A DNA stretch of 64,000 nt from Xanthomonas arboricola pv. populi (GCF_002939945.1 NZ_MDEB01000002.1:124001-188000); one strand, 5' to 3'; counted from the stretch's first letter, positions 1 to 8,259 are shown. The notes: generated by a model not told the origin, from the letters alone. Translations and numbers: made by a program.

Positions 1-1
1 T

Positions 2-109
2 CAGTCGCAGGATTACCGCGCGTTTCGCGAGCTTTATCAGCAGGTGCGGCGCGGCTTTCGCGGGCAGATCGTGTATGGCGATCTGTCCAAAGTGCAGACG
101 GCGCAGTGA
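2..109 (+). CDS. 3' end of an unidentified gene (partial)
   Basis: An open frame enters from the left edge and stops with TGA about 110 bases before lolA. Only the last 35 residues are visible; they end ...YGDLSKVQTAQ. In many proteobacteria ftsK precedes lolA, but this tail does not look like the FtsK gamma domain to me, so I do not name it. Codon choice is G/C-rich at third positions like the neighbouring genes, which supports a real coding end. Confidence 0.5.
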   Translation, partial: QSQDYRAFRELYQQVRRGFRGQIVYGDLSKVQTAQ

Positions 110-217
110 GATGGACTGACTGGCCGCGGCTGCGATCTGAACGCGTCGCGCAATAGCGCTCGCCCATTCATCTATGAAGTATCAGAATTCCCCGCATTCC
201 CTTTCTGGAACACCGCG

Positions 218-847
218 ATGCATCGCCAGCTCCGTTATGCCGTTCTCGCCACCGCCCTGTTTGCCGGCACCGCGTTTGCCGGCGCGCGTCAGGAGCTGGA
301 CACGTTCACGCGCGGCCTGAAAGGCCTGGACGGGCAGTTCAGCCAGCAGGTTTCCGATGCCAATGGCCGGGTCAAGGAACGCGCGAGCGGGCGGGTGGCG
401 TTGTCGGCACCGCGCCAGTTCCGTTGGGAGTACGCCAAGCCCTACAAGCAACTGATTGTGGCCGACGGCAAGAAGGTGTGGGTGTTCGACCCGGACCTGG
501 AGCAGGTCACCGTGCGCGCGCAGGGCAGCGAAGAACAGAACAGCCCCTTGGTGGCGTTGATCGACCCGGCGCGCCTGGACAAGCAATACGACGTCAGCGA
601 AGAAGCGGCGCCACGTGACGGACTGCAGTGGCTCTCGCTGACGCCCAAGGTCGACACCGAGGCCAGTTTTCAGATGGCCTCGCTGGGGTTCGGCAAGGAT
701 GGCCTGGCCAAGATGGAAGTGGTGGATGCGGTCGGCCAGCGCACCGCGATCAGCTTCAGTGGCTGGAAGCGCAATCCGGCATTCGCGGCCGACACCTTCC
801 GCTACACGCCGGGCAAGGAGGTGGACGTGGTCGGCGACGCGCAATAA
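218..847 (+). CDS. lolA: Outer-membrane lipoprotein carrier protein LolA
   Basis: Periplasmic chaperone that accepts lipoproteins released by LolCDE and passes them to LolB at the outer membrane. The 209-residue product starts with a signal peptide (about residues 1-21, hydrophobic core followed by AFAGA). The mature part has the family pattern: an early LKGLDGQFSQQV segment, a FRWEYAKPYKQLIVADGKKV block around residues 68-87 and WVFDPDLEQVTV after it, ending in beta-strand segments. Length is typical. Followed about 75 bases later by rarA, the same order as E. coli lolA-rarA. High confidence from motif, length and context. Confidence 0.95.
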   Translation: MHRQLRYAVLATALFAGTAFAGARQELDTFTRGLKGLDGQFSQQVSDANGRVKERASGRVALSAPRQFRWEYAKPYKQLIVADGKKVWVFDPDLEQVTVRAQGSEEQNSPLVALIDPARLDKQYDVSEEAAPRDGLQWLSLTPKVDTEASFQMASLGFGKDGLAKMEVVDAVGQRTAISFSGWKRNPAFAADTFRYTPGKEVDVVGDAQ

Positions 848-922
848 GCCGTTGCTTGCAGCATCCGCGCAGCCAACGGCCTTGTTCGCAGAAGCTTGTT
901 GGCTGACGCGATACAATGCCGC

Positions 923-2296
923 GTGGCACGAACCAAGCTCCCCATCGCTCCCGAAGCCGATCTGCTCAGCGTAGACGGCGAGCATCTGCGCCCGCTGGCC
1001 GAGCGCATGCGTCCGCGCACCCTCGACGAGATGGTGGGGCAGAAGCGTCTGCTGGCACCCGACAGCGCATTGCGGCGCGCGGTGGAATCCGGACGCGTGC
1101 ATTCGATGATCCTGTGGGGGCCGCCCGGCTGCGGCAAGACCACCCTGGCGCTCCTGCTGGCGCATTACGCCGACGCCGAATTCAAGGCGATCTCGGCAGT
1201 GTTGTCGGGCTTGCCTGAAGTGCGCCAGGTCCTGGCCGAGGCCGCACAGCGCTTTGCCAGCGGGCGCCGCACGGTGTTGTTCGTCGATGAGGTGCACCGC
1301 TTCAACAAGGCCCAGCAGGATGCGTTCCTGCCGCATATCGAGCGCGGCACGATCCTGTTCGTCGGTGCGACGACCGAAAATCCCTCGTTCGAATTGAATT
1401 CCGCATTGTTGTCGCGCTGTCGCGTGCACGTGCTGGAGGGCGTTTCGCCGCAGGACATCGTCGAGGCCTTGCAACGTGCGCTGCACGATCCAGAGCGCGG
1501 GCTGGGGCAGGAGACCATCCAGGTCAGCGATACATCGCTACTGGAAATTGCCAGCGCTGCCGATGGCGATGTGCGCCGCGCATTGACGCTGCTGGAGATC
1601 GCCGCAGAACTGGCGAGCGGCGAGGGTGGCGAGATCACCCCGCAGACGCTGCTGCAGGTGCTGGCCGACCGTACGCGGCGGTTCGACAAGAACGGCGAGC
1701 AGTTCTACGACCAGATCTCGGCGCTGCACAAATCGGTGCGCAGTTCCAATCCCGATGCCGCGCTGTACTGGCTCACGCGCATGCTCGACGGCGGCTGCGA
1801 CCCGGCGTATCTGGCGCGGCGGCTGACCCGCATGGCGATCGAGGACATCGGTCTGGCCGATCCGCGCGCGCAGAGCATGGCGCTGGAAGCCTGGGATATC
1901 TACGAACGTCTGGGCAGCCCGGAAGGCGAGTTGGCGTTCGCGCAACTGGTGCTGTATCTGGCCAGCACCGCCAAGTCCAACGCCGGCTATGCCGCCTTCA
2001 ACCAGGCCAAGGCCGAGGTGCGCGCCACCGGTACGCAGGAGGTGCCGCTGCATCTGCGCAACGCGCCGACCAAGCTGATGAAGACGCTGGGCTACGGGCA
2101 GGACTATCAATACGACCACGATGCCGAAGGCGGGATCGCGCTGGACCAGACCGGCTTTCCGGATGCGATGGGCGAGCGGGTCTATTACAAGCCGGTGCCG
2201 CGCGGGCTGGAGATCAAGCTCAAGGAAAAACTCGACCGTCTGCGCGCCGCGCGCGAACAGGCGCGGGCTGACAAGGGCGCCAAGCCCACGGCATAA
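923..2296 (+). CDS. rarA: Replication-associated recombination protein A (RarA/MgsA), AAA+ ATPase
   Basis: Clamp-loader-like AAA+ ATPase that acts at stalled replication forks. Walker A GPPGCGKT is at about residues 66-73 and Walker B LFVDEVHRF about 50 residues later; GATTENPSFELNSALLSRCRV is the sensor/arginine-finger region. The C-terminal half carries the RarA tetramerisation domain (SALHKSVRSSNPDAALYWL, RRLTRMAIEDIGLADP). The frame is open from TTG codons at 896 and 899, but GTG at 923 gives VARTKLPIAP and a 457-residue protein, close to the E. coli length, so I use it. Start uncertain by a few codons. Confidence 0.93.
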   Translation: MARTKLPIAPEADLLSVDGEHLRPLAERMRPRTLDEMVGQKRLLAPDSALRRAVESGRVHSMILWGPPGCGKTTLALLLAHYADAEFKAISAVLSGLPEVRQVLAEAAQRFASGRRTVLFVDEVHRFNKAQQDAFLPHIERGTILFVGATTENPSFELNSALLSRCRVHVLEGVSPQDIVEALQRALHDPERGLGQETIQVSDTSLLEIASAADGDVRRALTLLEIAAELASGEGGEITPQTLLQVLADRTRRFDKNGEQFYDQISALHKSVRSSNPDAALYWLTRMLDGGCDPAYLARRLTRMAIEDIGLADPRAQSMALEAWDIYERLGSPEGELAFAQLVLYLASTAKSNAGYAAFNQAKAEVRATGTQEVPLHLRNAPTKLMKTLGYGQDYQYDHDAEGGIALDQTGFPDAMGERVYYKPVPRGLEIKLKEKLDRLRAAREQARADKGAKPTA

Positions 2297-2304
2297 TCGG
2301 CCGC

Positions 2305-2361
2305 GCAGGAGATGGCATTCCTCCTTGAACCGCACGCAGTCTGCGCGCTGATGATGCCTGC
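2305..2361 (+). promoter_or_regulatory. Fluoride riboswitch aptamer (crcB motif)
   Basis: The RNA would read GCAGG at 2305-2309 pairing with CCTGC at 2357-2361, a first hairpin GGAGATGGCATTCCTCC (2308-2324), the near-invariant AACCGC (2328-2333), a second hairpin built on CGCAcgcagtctGCG, and CTGATGATGCCTGC. These are the conserved pieces of the crcB-motif aptamer (GATGG...TTCC, AACCGC, CTGATG-GCC). It lies in the leader of crcB, the fluoride exporter, exactly where this class is expected. Seen directly; function follows from the known class. Confidence 0.9.
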
Positions 2362-2369
2362 CCACCCAC

Positions 2370-2396
2370 GCCGGGGCGGCAGGTCTGTGCCCCGGC
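2370..2396 (+). terminator. Hairpin after the fluoride aptamer, likely expression platform
   Basis: GCCGGGGC (2370-2377) and GCCCCGGC (2389-2396) form an 8-bp perfect GC stem with an 11-base loop, followed by ATCGTTTCTT. It starts 9 bases after the aptamer and lies about 85 bases before the crcB start, so it could act as the conditional terminator of the riboswitch. The T-run is imperfect. Confidence 0.55.
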
Positions 2397-2481
2397 ATCG
2401 TTTCTTGCCCGGGAACTGGATGATGCCGACCATGCGCGACACCCCGTTGAAAACCCCTTCGGCCGCCTGCGGAGTGCGCGC

Positions 2482-2883
2482 ATGAACGCACCGGTGTGGT
2501 GGCAGCAATTGCTGCTGGCGATGACCGGCGGTGCATTGGGTTCCGGCCTGCGCTTTGCCATCGGCGCCTCGTTGCTGCAGCGCTTCGGTAATGGGTTTCC
2601 GTGGGGCACGCTGGCGGTGAATCTGCTCGGCTCGTTCGTCGCCGGCGTGCTGCTGGTCTGGCTGGATGCGCGCGGGCCGTCGAGCTGGCCGCTGCGGGCC
2701 TTGTTGATCGTCGGCGTGATCGGCGGGCTGACCACCTTCTCGTCGCTGATGATGGAATGCCTGGTGTTCGCACGCAGCGATCGTTCCGCGATGATCGGGG
2801 TGTATCTGGCCATCACGCTGGTGGCGGGGCTGGCGCTGGTGTTCTTGGGTGCGCGTACCGGTCAATGGCTGGTGGCGCGCTAG
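2482..2883 (+). CDS. crcB: Fluoride exporter CrcB/Fluc
   Basis: Small inner-membrane channel that lets fluoride leave the cell; works as an antiparallel dimer. The product has 133 residues with four hydrophobic segments. Family marks are present: [10 protein letters not shown] near residues 12-21 (the G-G-x-x-G-A/S-x-x-R start), [11 protein letters not shown] near residues 40-50 (the conserved Asn), and [12 protein letters not shown] in the third segment, which holds the phenylalanines of the fluoride pore. Expression is almost certainly controlled by the riboswitch in its leader. Confidence 0.95.
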   Translation: MNAPVWWQQLLLAMTGGALGSGLRFAIGASLLQRFGNGFPWGTLAVNLLGSFVAGVLLVWLDARGPSSWPLRALLIVGVIGGLTTFSSLMMECLVFARSDRSAMIGVYLAITLVAGLALVFLGARTGQWLVAR

Positions 2884-3136
2884 GCCTGGGTCTGCAGTGC
2901 GCTCGCGAGAGTGAAGCGAAGACCGGGATGCGTTGGCATTGCGTGCGCGACACGCTGGCTATCGAACGGCTGGCACGTTTTGGGCGTTCTTGCCGCAGAT
3001 GCCGCCGGGCGGCGGTCAATGCGCCGATCAGGAGCCCTGCTCAAATGCGACGCTCGGCCGGCGTGCCTATCGGGCGCGCAACCGATGCATGGTGTCGCTT
3101 GCATCCGCTGACGACCGCCCGCACTGGCGCATAAAG

Positions 3137-3158
3137 AAGGCGTGCTTGCGCACGCCTT
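3137..3158 (-). terminator. Intrinsic terminator of the fad operon
   Basis: AAGGCGTGC (3137-3145) and GCACGCCTT (3150-3158) form a perfect 9-bp stem with a 4-base loop. Read on the minus strand the stem is followed by CTTTAT. It lies 65 bases past the fadA stop. Confidence 0.7.
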
Positions 3159-3186
3159 GGTTGACTGACAGCCGCGTCAGCGTTGC

Positions 3187-3210
3187 GAGATCGGCTTGGC
3201 AGCCGATCTC
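3187..3210 (-). terminator. Second hairpin just after fadA
   Basis: GAGATCGGCT (3187-3196) and AGCCGATCTC (3201-3210) form a perfect 10-bp stem with a 4-base loop, 12 bases past the fadA stop. There is no T-run directly after it, so it may protect the 3' end while the hairpin at 3137 terminates. Confidence 0.5.
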
Positions 3211-3222
3211 ACGATCCGTGAC

Positions 3223-4428
3223 TTACAGCGCTTCGATGATGCCGGCCGCACCCATGCCGGTGCCGATGCACATGGTGACCATGCCGTACTTCTGCTGGCG
3301 ACGGCGCAGGCCGTGCACCAGGGTGGCGGCACGGATCGCACCGGTGGCGCCCAGCGGGTGGCCCAGGGCGATGGCACCGCCGAGCGGGTTGACCTTGGAC
3401 GGATCCAGTTCGCTGTCGCGGATCACCGCCAGTGCCTGCGCGGCGAAGGCTTCATTGAGCTCGATCCAGTCGATCTGGTCCTTGCTCAGGCCGGCCTGCT
3501 TGAGCGCCTTGGGAATCGCCGCGATCGGGCCGATACCCATCACTTCCGGACGCACGCCGGCCACCGAGAAGCTGACAAAGCGCGCCAGCGGGGTCAGGCC
3601 GTAATCCTTGATCGCCTGCTCGGAGGCCAGCAACACCGCACCGGCGCCGTCGCTCATCTGCGAGGAGTTGCCGGCGGTGACGCTGCCGCCGAACTGGCCG
3701 TTGCGGAACACCGGGCGCAGTTTGGCCAGGCCTTCGAGCGAGCTATCCGGGCGCGGACCTTCGTCGGTATCGACCAGCCGCTTGCGTAGCGCGATGACAT
3801 TGCCGGCCAGGTCGGGCTGATGCGACAGGATTTCGTACGGGGTGATCTCGTCGCGGAATTCACCTGCGGCGATCGCGGCGATGGCCTTCTGATGCGAGGC
3901 CAGTGCAAATGCATCCTGATCCTCGCGCGAGACCTTCCATTCCTCGGCGACCTTCTCGGCGGTGATGCCCATGCCGTAGGCGATCGCGACATGGTCGTCG
4001 GCAAAGACGTTCGGCGACATGGCGACCTTGTTGCCCATCATCGGCACCATGGACATCGACTCGGTACCGCCGGCCAGCATCAGGTCGGCATTGCCCAGAC
4101 GGATCTGGTCGGCCGCCATCGCCACGGCCTGGATGCCCGACGAACAGAAACGATTGATGGTCTGGCCGGCCACGGTATTGGGCAGGCCGGCGAGCAGCAC
4201 GCCGATGCGCGCCACGTTCATGCCTTGCTCGCCCTCGGGCATCGCGCAGCCGATGATGGCATCGTCGATCCGCGACAGATCGATGCCTGGCGCCTGCGCC
4301 ACCACCGCGCGCAATACATGCGCCAGCATGTCGTCGGGACGGGTATTGCGGAACACGCCTTTGGGCGCCTTGCCGACCGGCGTACGCGTGGCGGCGACGA
4401 TGTAGGCTTCTTGAATCTGCTTGCTCAT
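3223..4428 (-). CDS. fadA: Acetyl-CoA C-acyltransferase (3-ketoacyl-CoA thiolase)
   Basis: Last step of beta-oxidation: cleaves 3-ketoacyl-CoA with CoA to give acetyl-CoA and a shortened acyl-CoA. The 401-residue product has the thiolase marks: nucleophilic Cys in NRFCSSGIQAVA, the catalytic His in GGAIALGHPLGATGA, and the C-terminal Cys in MCIGTGMGAAGI. ATG at 4428 (MSKQIQEAYIVAATRTP) is chosen over the upstream open frame because it begins the conserved fold. It follows the fadN-like gene on the same strand across a 157-base gap that holds an inverted repeat. Confidence 0.95.
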   Translation of the reverse strand: MSKQIQEAYIVAATRTPVGKAPKGVFRNTRPDDMLAHVLRAVVAQAPGIDLSRIDDAIIGCAMPEGEQGMNVARIGVLLAGLPNTVAGQTINRFCSSGIQAVAMAADQIRLGNADLMLAGGTESMSMVPMMGNKVAMSPNVFADDHVAIAYGMGITAEKVAEEWKVSREDQDAFALASHQKAIAAIAAGEFRDEITPYEILSHQPDLAGNVIALRKRLVDTDEGPRPDSSLEGLAKLRPVFRNGQFGGSVTAGNSSQMSDGAGAVLLASEQAIKDYGLTPLARFVSFSVAGVRPEVMGIGPIAAIPKALKQAGLSKDQIDWIELNEAFAAQALAVIRDSELDPSKVNPLGGAIALGHPLGATGAIRAATLVHGLRRRQQKYGMVTMCIGTGMGAAGIIEAL

Positions 4429-4456
4429 TTGGCTATCTCCGATAGCCGGGAATGGA

Positions 4457-4578
4457 GAATGGGGAATCGGGAATCGCAAGTGCGGATTCGCCTGAGTTCG
4501 CCATCTTCATCGCCCGGCAGAATAATGGGGAGAAGCGGGGAGTCGGTTGGGCTTTTACCCATTCCCGATTCCCCACTC
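4457..4578. repeat. Inverted repeat of the G-rich GGGAAT type between the fad genes
   Basis: The left arm at 4457-4476 and the reverse complement of the right arm at 4559-4578 match at 18 of 20 bases; the shared core is TGGGGAATCGGGAAT. The arms are about 80 bases apart, and the right arm stops just before the end of the upstream fad gene. In the leftward transcript they could fold into a large stem-loop. Confidence 0.7.
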
Positions 4579-4585
4579 CCGATTC

Positions 4586-6958
4586 TCAGTTCCTCAACGG
4601 CTTACCCGTCTTGAGCATGTGCCCAATCCGCGCCTGGGTCTTTTCCTGCTGGGCCAGTTCGACAAAGTGCTTGCGCTCCAGCTTGAGCAGCCATTCTTCG
4701 TCGACCAGCGCGCCGCGATCGATTTCGCCGCCGCACATCACCGTGGCGATGCGGGTGGCGATTTCATAGTCGTATTCGCTGATGAAGCGGCCTTCCAGCA
4801 TGTTGACCAGCAGCATTTTGAAGGTGGCGATGCCGACATCGCCGGCGACCTGGATGCGGCGTGCCGGCAGCGGGGCGCGGTAGCCACCTTCGGCCAGTGC
4901 GCGCGCTTCGGCCTTGGCGATGTGCAGCGCCTCGAAGCTGTTGAATACCACCTTGTCGGTGGCGCGCAGCAGGCCCAGCTCCTTGGCATTGACCGCCGAG
5001 TTGGAGACCTTGGCCATCGCGATGGTTTCGAAGGTCTTCTTCAGTTCGGCGAACACATCGCCGCCCGGACCTGCGGCCTGCGAGGCGCGCACGGCGATTT
5101 CCTTCAGACCGCCGCCGGCAGGCAGCAGGCCGACGCCGGCTTCGACCAGGCCGATGTAGCTTTCCAGCGAGGCCACGGTCTTGGCGCTGTGCATCTGGAA
5201 CTCGCAACCTCCGCCCAGCGCCAGCCCGCGCACGGCCGAAATCACCGGCACCTGCGCGTACTTGATGCGCTGGCTGGTGGCCTGGAAGTTGGCGACCAGC
5301 GCTTCGAACGCATCGACCTTGCCGGCCTGCAGCAGACCCAGCGCGCCGGCAAGATCGGCGCCGGCGGAGAAGGGCTCCTTCTGCTGCCAGATCACCAGCC
5401 CGGCGAAGTCCTTCTCGGCGCGGCCGACGACCTCCTGCAGACCATTGAGCACGTGATCGGAGACGGTGTTCATCTTGGTCTTGAAGCTGACCACCGCGAT
5501 GTCGTCGCCGTCATGCCACATACGCACGCCGTCGTTTTCGAACACCGTCTCGCCCGGCGAGAACTGCTCGCCCAGCAGCGGATCGGGGAAGCGCTGGCGC
5601 TTGTACACCGGCAGTGCCGAACGTGGCAGCTTGGCATCGTGCGCCGGGCTGTACGAGCCTTCGGCCGCATGCACGCCATCGCGGCCGTCGAACACCCAGT
5701 TCGGCAGCGGCGCGCTGCTCATGCTCTTGCCGTGGGAGATATCTTCGGCAATCCACTGCGCGACCTGCTTCCAGCCGGCGGCCTGCCAGGTCTCGAACGG
5801 GCCGAGCGACCAGCCGTAGCCCCAGCGGATCGCCAGATCCACGTCGCGCGCGGTCTCTGCGATATCGGCCAGATGGAAGGCGCTGTAGTGGAACAGATCG
5901 CGGAACGTAGCCCACAGGAACTGTGCCTGCGGATGCTGGCTTTCGCGCAGCTTGGCGAACTTCTCGGCCGGGTTCTTGATCTTGAGGATCTCGACCACTT
6001 CCGGCGCAGCGCTGCGGTCGGCGGTTCTGTAATCCTGCTTCTCCAGGTCCAGCACCACGATGTCCTTGCCGACCTTGCGGAAGATGCCGGCGCCGACCTT
6101 CTGGCCGAGCGCGCCCTTGCCGATCAGCGCATCCAGCCACTTGGGCGATTTGAAATACGAGTGCCACGGATCGTCGGGCAGGGTGTCGCCCATGGTCTTG
6201 ATCACGTGCGCCATGGTGTCCAGGCCGACCACGTCCGAGGTGCGGTAGGTCGCCGACTTCGGTCGCCCGGCCAACGGGCCGGTCAGCGCATCGACTTCAT
6301 CGAAGCCCAGACCGAACTCGGCGGTGTGGTGGATGGTGGCCAGGATCGAGAACACGCCGATGCGGTTGCCGATGAAGTTCGGGGTGTCCTTCGCATACAC
6401 CACGCCCTTGCCCAGCGTGGTGACCAAAAAGCTTTCCAGTCCTTCCAGCACGGCCTTGTCGGTGCCCTTGGCCGGAATCAGCTCGGCCAGGTGCATGTAA
6501 CGCGGCGGATTGAAGAAGTGCACGCCGCAGAAGCGATGGCGCAATTGCTCGGGCAGCACGTCGGAAAGCTTGTTGATGCCCAGGCCGGAGGTGTTGGACG
6601 CCAGCACCGCATGCTCGGCCACGAACGGGGCGATCTTCTTGTACAGGTCCTGCTTCCAGTCCATCCGCTCGGCGATCGCTTCGATGATCAGGTCGCAATC
6701 GCGCAGCTGCTCCAGACCGCTTTCGTAATTGGCCGGCGTGATCGCCTCGGCCAGGGCCTTGCTGGCGAGCGGGGCGGGGCTGAGCTTGCCGAGGTTTGCG
6801 ATGGCCTTGAGCACGATGCCGTCGGCAGGACCGTCCTTGGGGGGCAGGTCGAACAGCACGGTATCGACACCGGCGTTGGTGAGGTGCGCGGCGATCTGCG
6901 CGCCCATGACGCCGGCACCGAGCACGGCAGCACGACGGACTAGCAACGGATTGGACAT
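4586..6958 (-). CDS. fadN: 3-hydroxyacyl-CoA dehydrogenase / enoyl-CoA hydratase, FadN type
   Basis: Bifunctional beta-oxidation enzyme. Domain order is dehydrogenase first: NAD-binding Rossmann start AAVLGAGVMGAQIAAHL at residues 10-26, then the C-terminal dehydrogenase domains, then a crotonase domain in the last third (KEPFSAGADLAG and ISAVRGLALGGGCEF, oxyanion-hole glycines). This is the reverse of E. coli FadB/FadJ and matches Bacillus FadN, including its length (790 here). ATG at 6958 (MSNPLLVRR) precedes the Rossmann fold. It lies 25 bases behind the tetR-type gene and upstream of fadA, so the three form one leftward operon. Confidence 0.93.
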   Translation of the reverse strand: MSNPLLVRRAAVLGAGVMGAQIAAHLTNAGVDTVLFDLPPKDGPADGIVLKAIANLGKLSPAPLASKALAEAITPANYESGLEQLRDCDLIIEAIAERMDWKQDLYKKIAPFVAEHAVLASNTSGLGINKLSDVLPEQLRHRFCGVHFFNPPRYMHLAELIPAKGTDKAVLEGLESFLVTTLGKGVVYAKDTPNFIGNRIGVFSILATIHHTAEFGLGFDEVDALTGPLAGRPKSATYRTSDVVGLDTMAHVIKTMGDTLPDDPWHSYFKSPKWLDALIGKGALGQKVGAGIFRKVGKDIVVLDLEKQDYRTADRSAAPEVVEILKIKNPAEKFAKLRESQHPQAQFLWATFRDLFHYSAFHLADIAETARDVDLAIRWGYGWSLGPFETWQAAGWKQVAQWIAEDISHGKSMSSAPLPNWVFDGRDGVHAAEGSYSPAHDAKLPRSALPVYKRQRFPDPLLGEQFSPGETVFENDGVRMWHDGDDIAVVSFKTKMNTVSDHVLNGLQEVVGRAEKDFAGLVIWQQKEPFSAGADLAGALGLLQAGKVDAFEALVANFQATSQRIKYAQVPVISAVRGLALGGGCEFQMHSAKTVASLESYIGLVEAGVGLLPAGGGLKEIAVRASQAAGPGGDVFAELKKTFETIAMAKVSNSAVNAKELGLLRATDKVVFNSFEALHIAKAEARALAEGGYRAPLPARRIQVAGDVGIATFKMLLVNMLEGRFISEYDYEIATRIATVMCGGEIDRGALVDEEWLLKLERKHFVELAQQEKTQARIGHMLKTGKPLRN

Positions 6959-6983
6959 AGCGATGAGCCTTTGGTGTGAGCGA

Positions 6984-7616
6984 CTACGGTGTGGAATGGG
7001 TACGGAAACCGGGTTCTGCAAAACGAATCAGTTCGCGTGCGGCGCGCGCGCGATGGTCGGCCTCGCTGACCCCGGCCGGCCGCTTGATGAGGCCGAAATC
7101 GGCCATGGCATAGGTGAGCGCGCCAGCGAGGAAATCCAGGCGCCAGTACAGCTCCTCCTTGCTCAGGCCCGGCACGCAGGCGGCGATGGCCTTGCCGAAT
7201 TCGCGCAGCACATGCCCGTAGTGGTCGGACAGGAACTTGCGCAGGTTGTCGTTCTTTTCTGCATACGCGCGCGCAATCACCCGTACGAACGCACCGCCGC
7301 TCTGGCGGTCCTGCGCCATCGCCAGGGCTGGCTCGACGAAAGCCGCGAGCACCGCGGTGAGTTCGCCTGGCTGTGACTTTTTGGCCGCCTCCAGTTGCTG
7401 CAGCCGCGCAGCAGTCATTTCGTCCATGCGACGACGGAACACCTCGTTGACCAGATTTTCCTTGGAACCGAAGTGGTAGTTGACCGCCGCGATATTGACG
7501 TCGGCCTGGGTGGTCAGCTGGCGCAGCGAGGTCCCGGCGAAGCCATGCTGGGCGAACAGCTCCTCGGCCGCGCCGAGGATGCGGTCTTTGGTGGAGAAGT
7601 GGGCAGGCTTGGGCAT
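6984..7616 (-). CDS. TetR-family regulator, PsrA-like (fatty-acid degradation)
   Basis: N-terminal helix-turn-helix at about residues 10-55: DRILGAAEELFAQHGFAGTS, then LRQLTTQADVNIAAVNYHFG, the same recognition helix pattern as Pseudomonas PsrA, which senses long-chain acyl ligands. The C-terminal ligand domain also follows PsrA (FLSDHYGHVLREF, LYWRLDFLAGAL). ATG at 7616 (MPKPAHFSTK) is preferred to TTG at 7634. It is the first gene of the operon with the fadN-like gene and fadA and is preceded by a CAAAC/GTTTG palindrome, so autoregulation and control of the fad genes is likely. The PsrA name is an inference from similarity. Confidence 0.85.
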   Translation of the reverse strand: MPKPAHFSTKDRILGAAEELFAQHGFAGTSLRQLTTQADVNIAAVNYHFGSKENLVNEVFRRRMDEMTAARLQQLEAAKKSQPGELTAVLAAFVEPALAMAQDRQSGGAFVRVIARAYAEKNDNLRKFLSDHYGHVLREFGKAIAACVPGLSKEELYWRLDFLAGALTYAMADFGLIKRPAGVSEADHRARAARELIRFAEPGFRTHSTP

Positions 7617-7634
7617 GCGCGGGTCGGGACTCAA

Positions 7635-7650
7635 TCAAACGATTGTTTGA
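7635..7650. promoter_or_regulatory. PsrA-type operator palindrome
   Basis: TCAAACGATTGTTTGA: two 6-base arms with a 4-base centre, 18 bases before the ATG of the TetR-type gene. Known PsrA boxes are G/CAAAC-N2-4-GTTTG/C, so this is a full match. It lies in the divergent gap between the regulator and ndk. Confidence 0.8.
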
Positions 7651-7760
7651 GTCTACGGTCTGGACACTGCGCCGGTCATGCGGCAACGCAGCACGATTCA
7701 GGGGGCGGTGTGCAAATGCAACGATGAAGAGATAGAATTGACCATCGCAAAGAAGCCTAA

Positions 7761-7786
7761 GCCCGCGTTTTGACGCGGGTTTTTTT
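7761..7786 (+). terminator. Strong terminator-like hairpin in the ndk leader
   Basis: CCCGCGT and ACGCGGG form a 7-bp stem with a TTTG loop, followed by seven T. It points toward ndk but has no recognisable gene before it: the preceding 110 bases are the divergent gap from the TetR-type gene. It may end a short leader RNA or attenuate ndk. Confidence 0.75.
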
Positions 7787-7795
7787 CATGATAAT
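7770..7795 (+). promoter_or_regulatory. Possible ndk promoter overlapping the hairpin
   Basis: TTGACG at 7770-7775 sits inside the hairpin, and TGATAAT ends at 7795. The spacing (14 bases) is short for sigma-70, so this is tentative. A start just after 7800 would give a short leader before the ndk ATG at 7834. Confidence 0.3.
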
Positions 7796-7833
7796 CTCGG
7801 GCCTTCAGTGGCCCGCCCAACGGAGATCTTTCC

Positions 7834-8259
7834 ATGGCGCTGGAGCGCACCCTGTCCATCATCAAGCCCGACGCCGTTGCCAAGAACGTCATCGGCGAAA
7901 TCTACAGCCGTTTCGAAAAGGCCGGCCTGAAGATCGTGGCATCCAAGTACAAGCAGCTGTCGCGTCGCGAAGCCGAAGGCTTCTATGCCGTGCACCGCGA
8001 GCGTCCGTTCTTCAACGCGCTGGTCGAGTTCATGATCTCCGGCCCGGTGATGATCCAGGCGCTGGAAGGCGAAAACGCCGTTGCCGCACACCGTGACCTG
8101 CTGGGCGCGACCAATCCCAAGGACGCTGCGCCGGGCACCATCCGCGCCGACTTCGCCGACTCGATCGATGCCAACGCCGCCCACGGCTCGGATTCGGTCG
8201 AGAACGCTGCCAACGAAGTCGCGTATTTCTTTGCCGCCACCGAAGTGGTCTCGCGCTGA
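7834..8259 (+). CDS. ndk: Nucleoside diphosphate kinase
   Basis: Transfers the gamma phosphate between nucleoside triphosphates and diphosphates through a phosphohistidine. The 141-residue protein matches the family from end to end: [15 protein letters not shown] at the start, [33 protein letters not shown], and the active-site His in [12 protein letters not shown] near residue 117. ATG at 7834 follows CAACGGAGATC. rlmN begins 18 bases after the stop. Confidence 0.97.
   Translation: MALERTLSIIKPDAVAKNVIGEIYSRFEKAGLKIVASKYKQLSRREAEGFYAVHRERPFFNALVEFMISGPVMIQALEGENAVAAHRDLLGATNPKDAAPGTIRADFADSIDANAAHGSDSVENAANEVAYFFAATEVVSR

Larger units (their letters stand above)
2884..3222. other. Gene-free stretch between crcB and fadA
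   Basis: I see no convincing coding frame. The right third holds two strong hairpins (3137-3158 and 3187-3210) that fit termination of the leftward fad operon. The rest has no feature I recognise. Confidence 0.6.

Noticed and set aside
2884-3222. Overlapping frames across the crcB-fadA gap
   Set aside because: They run through terminators and into the antisense of fadA, and read as low-complexity Arg/Ala-rich text.
4547-6943. A 798-codon open frame on the plus strand opposite the fadN-like gene
   Set aside because: It mirrors the codons of the minus-strand gene, is rich in His/Gln/Arg/Gly without any family motif, and has no ribosome binding site. High GC keeps antisense frames open.
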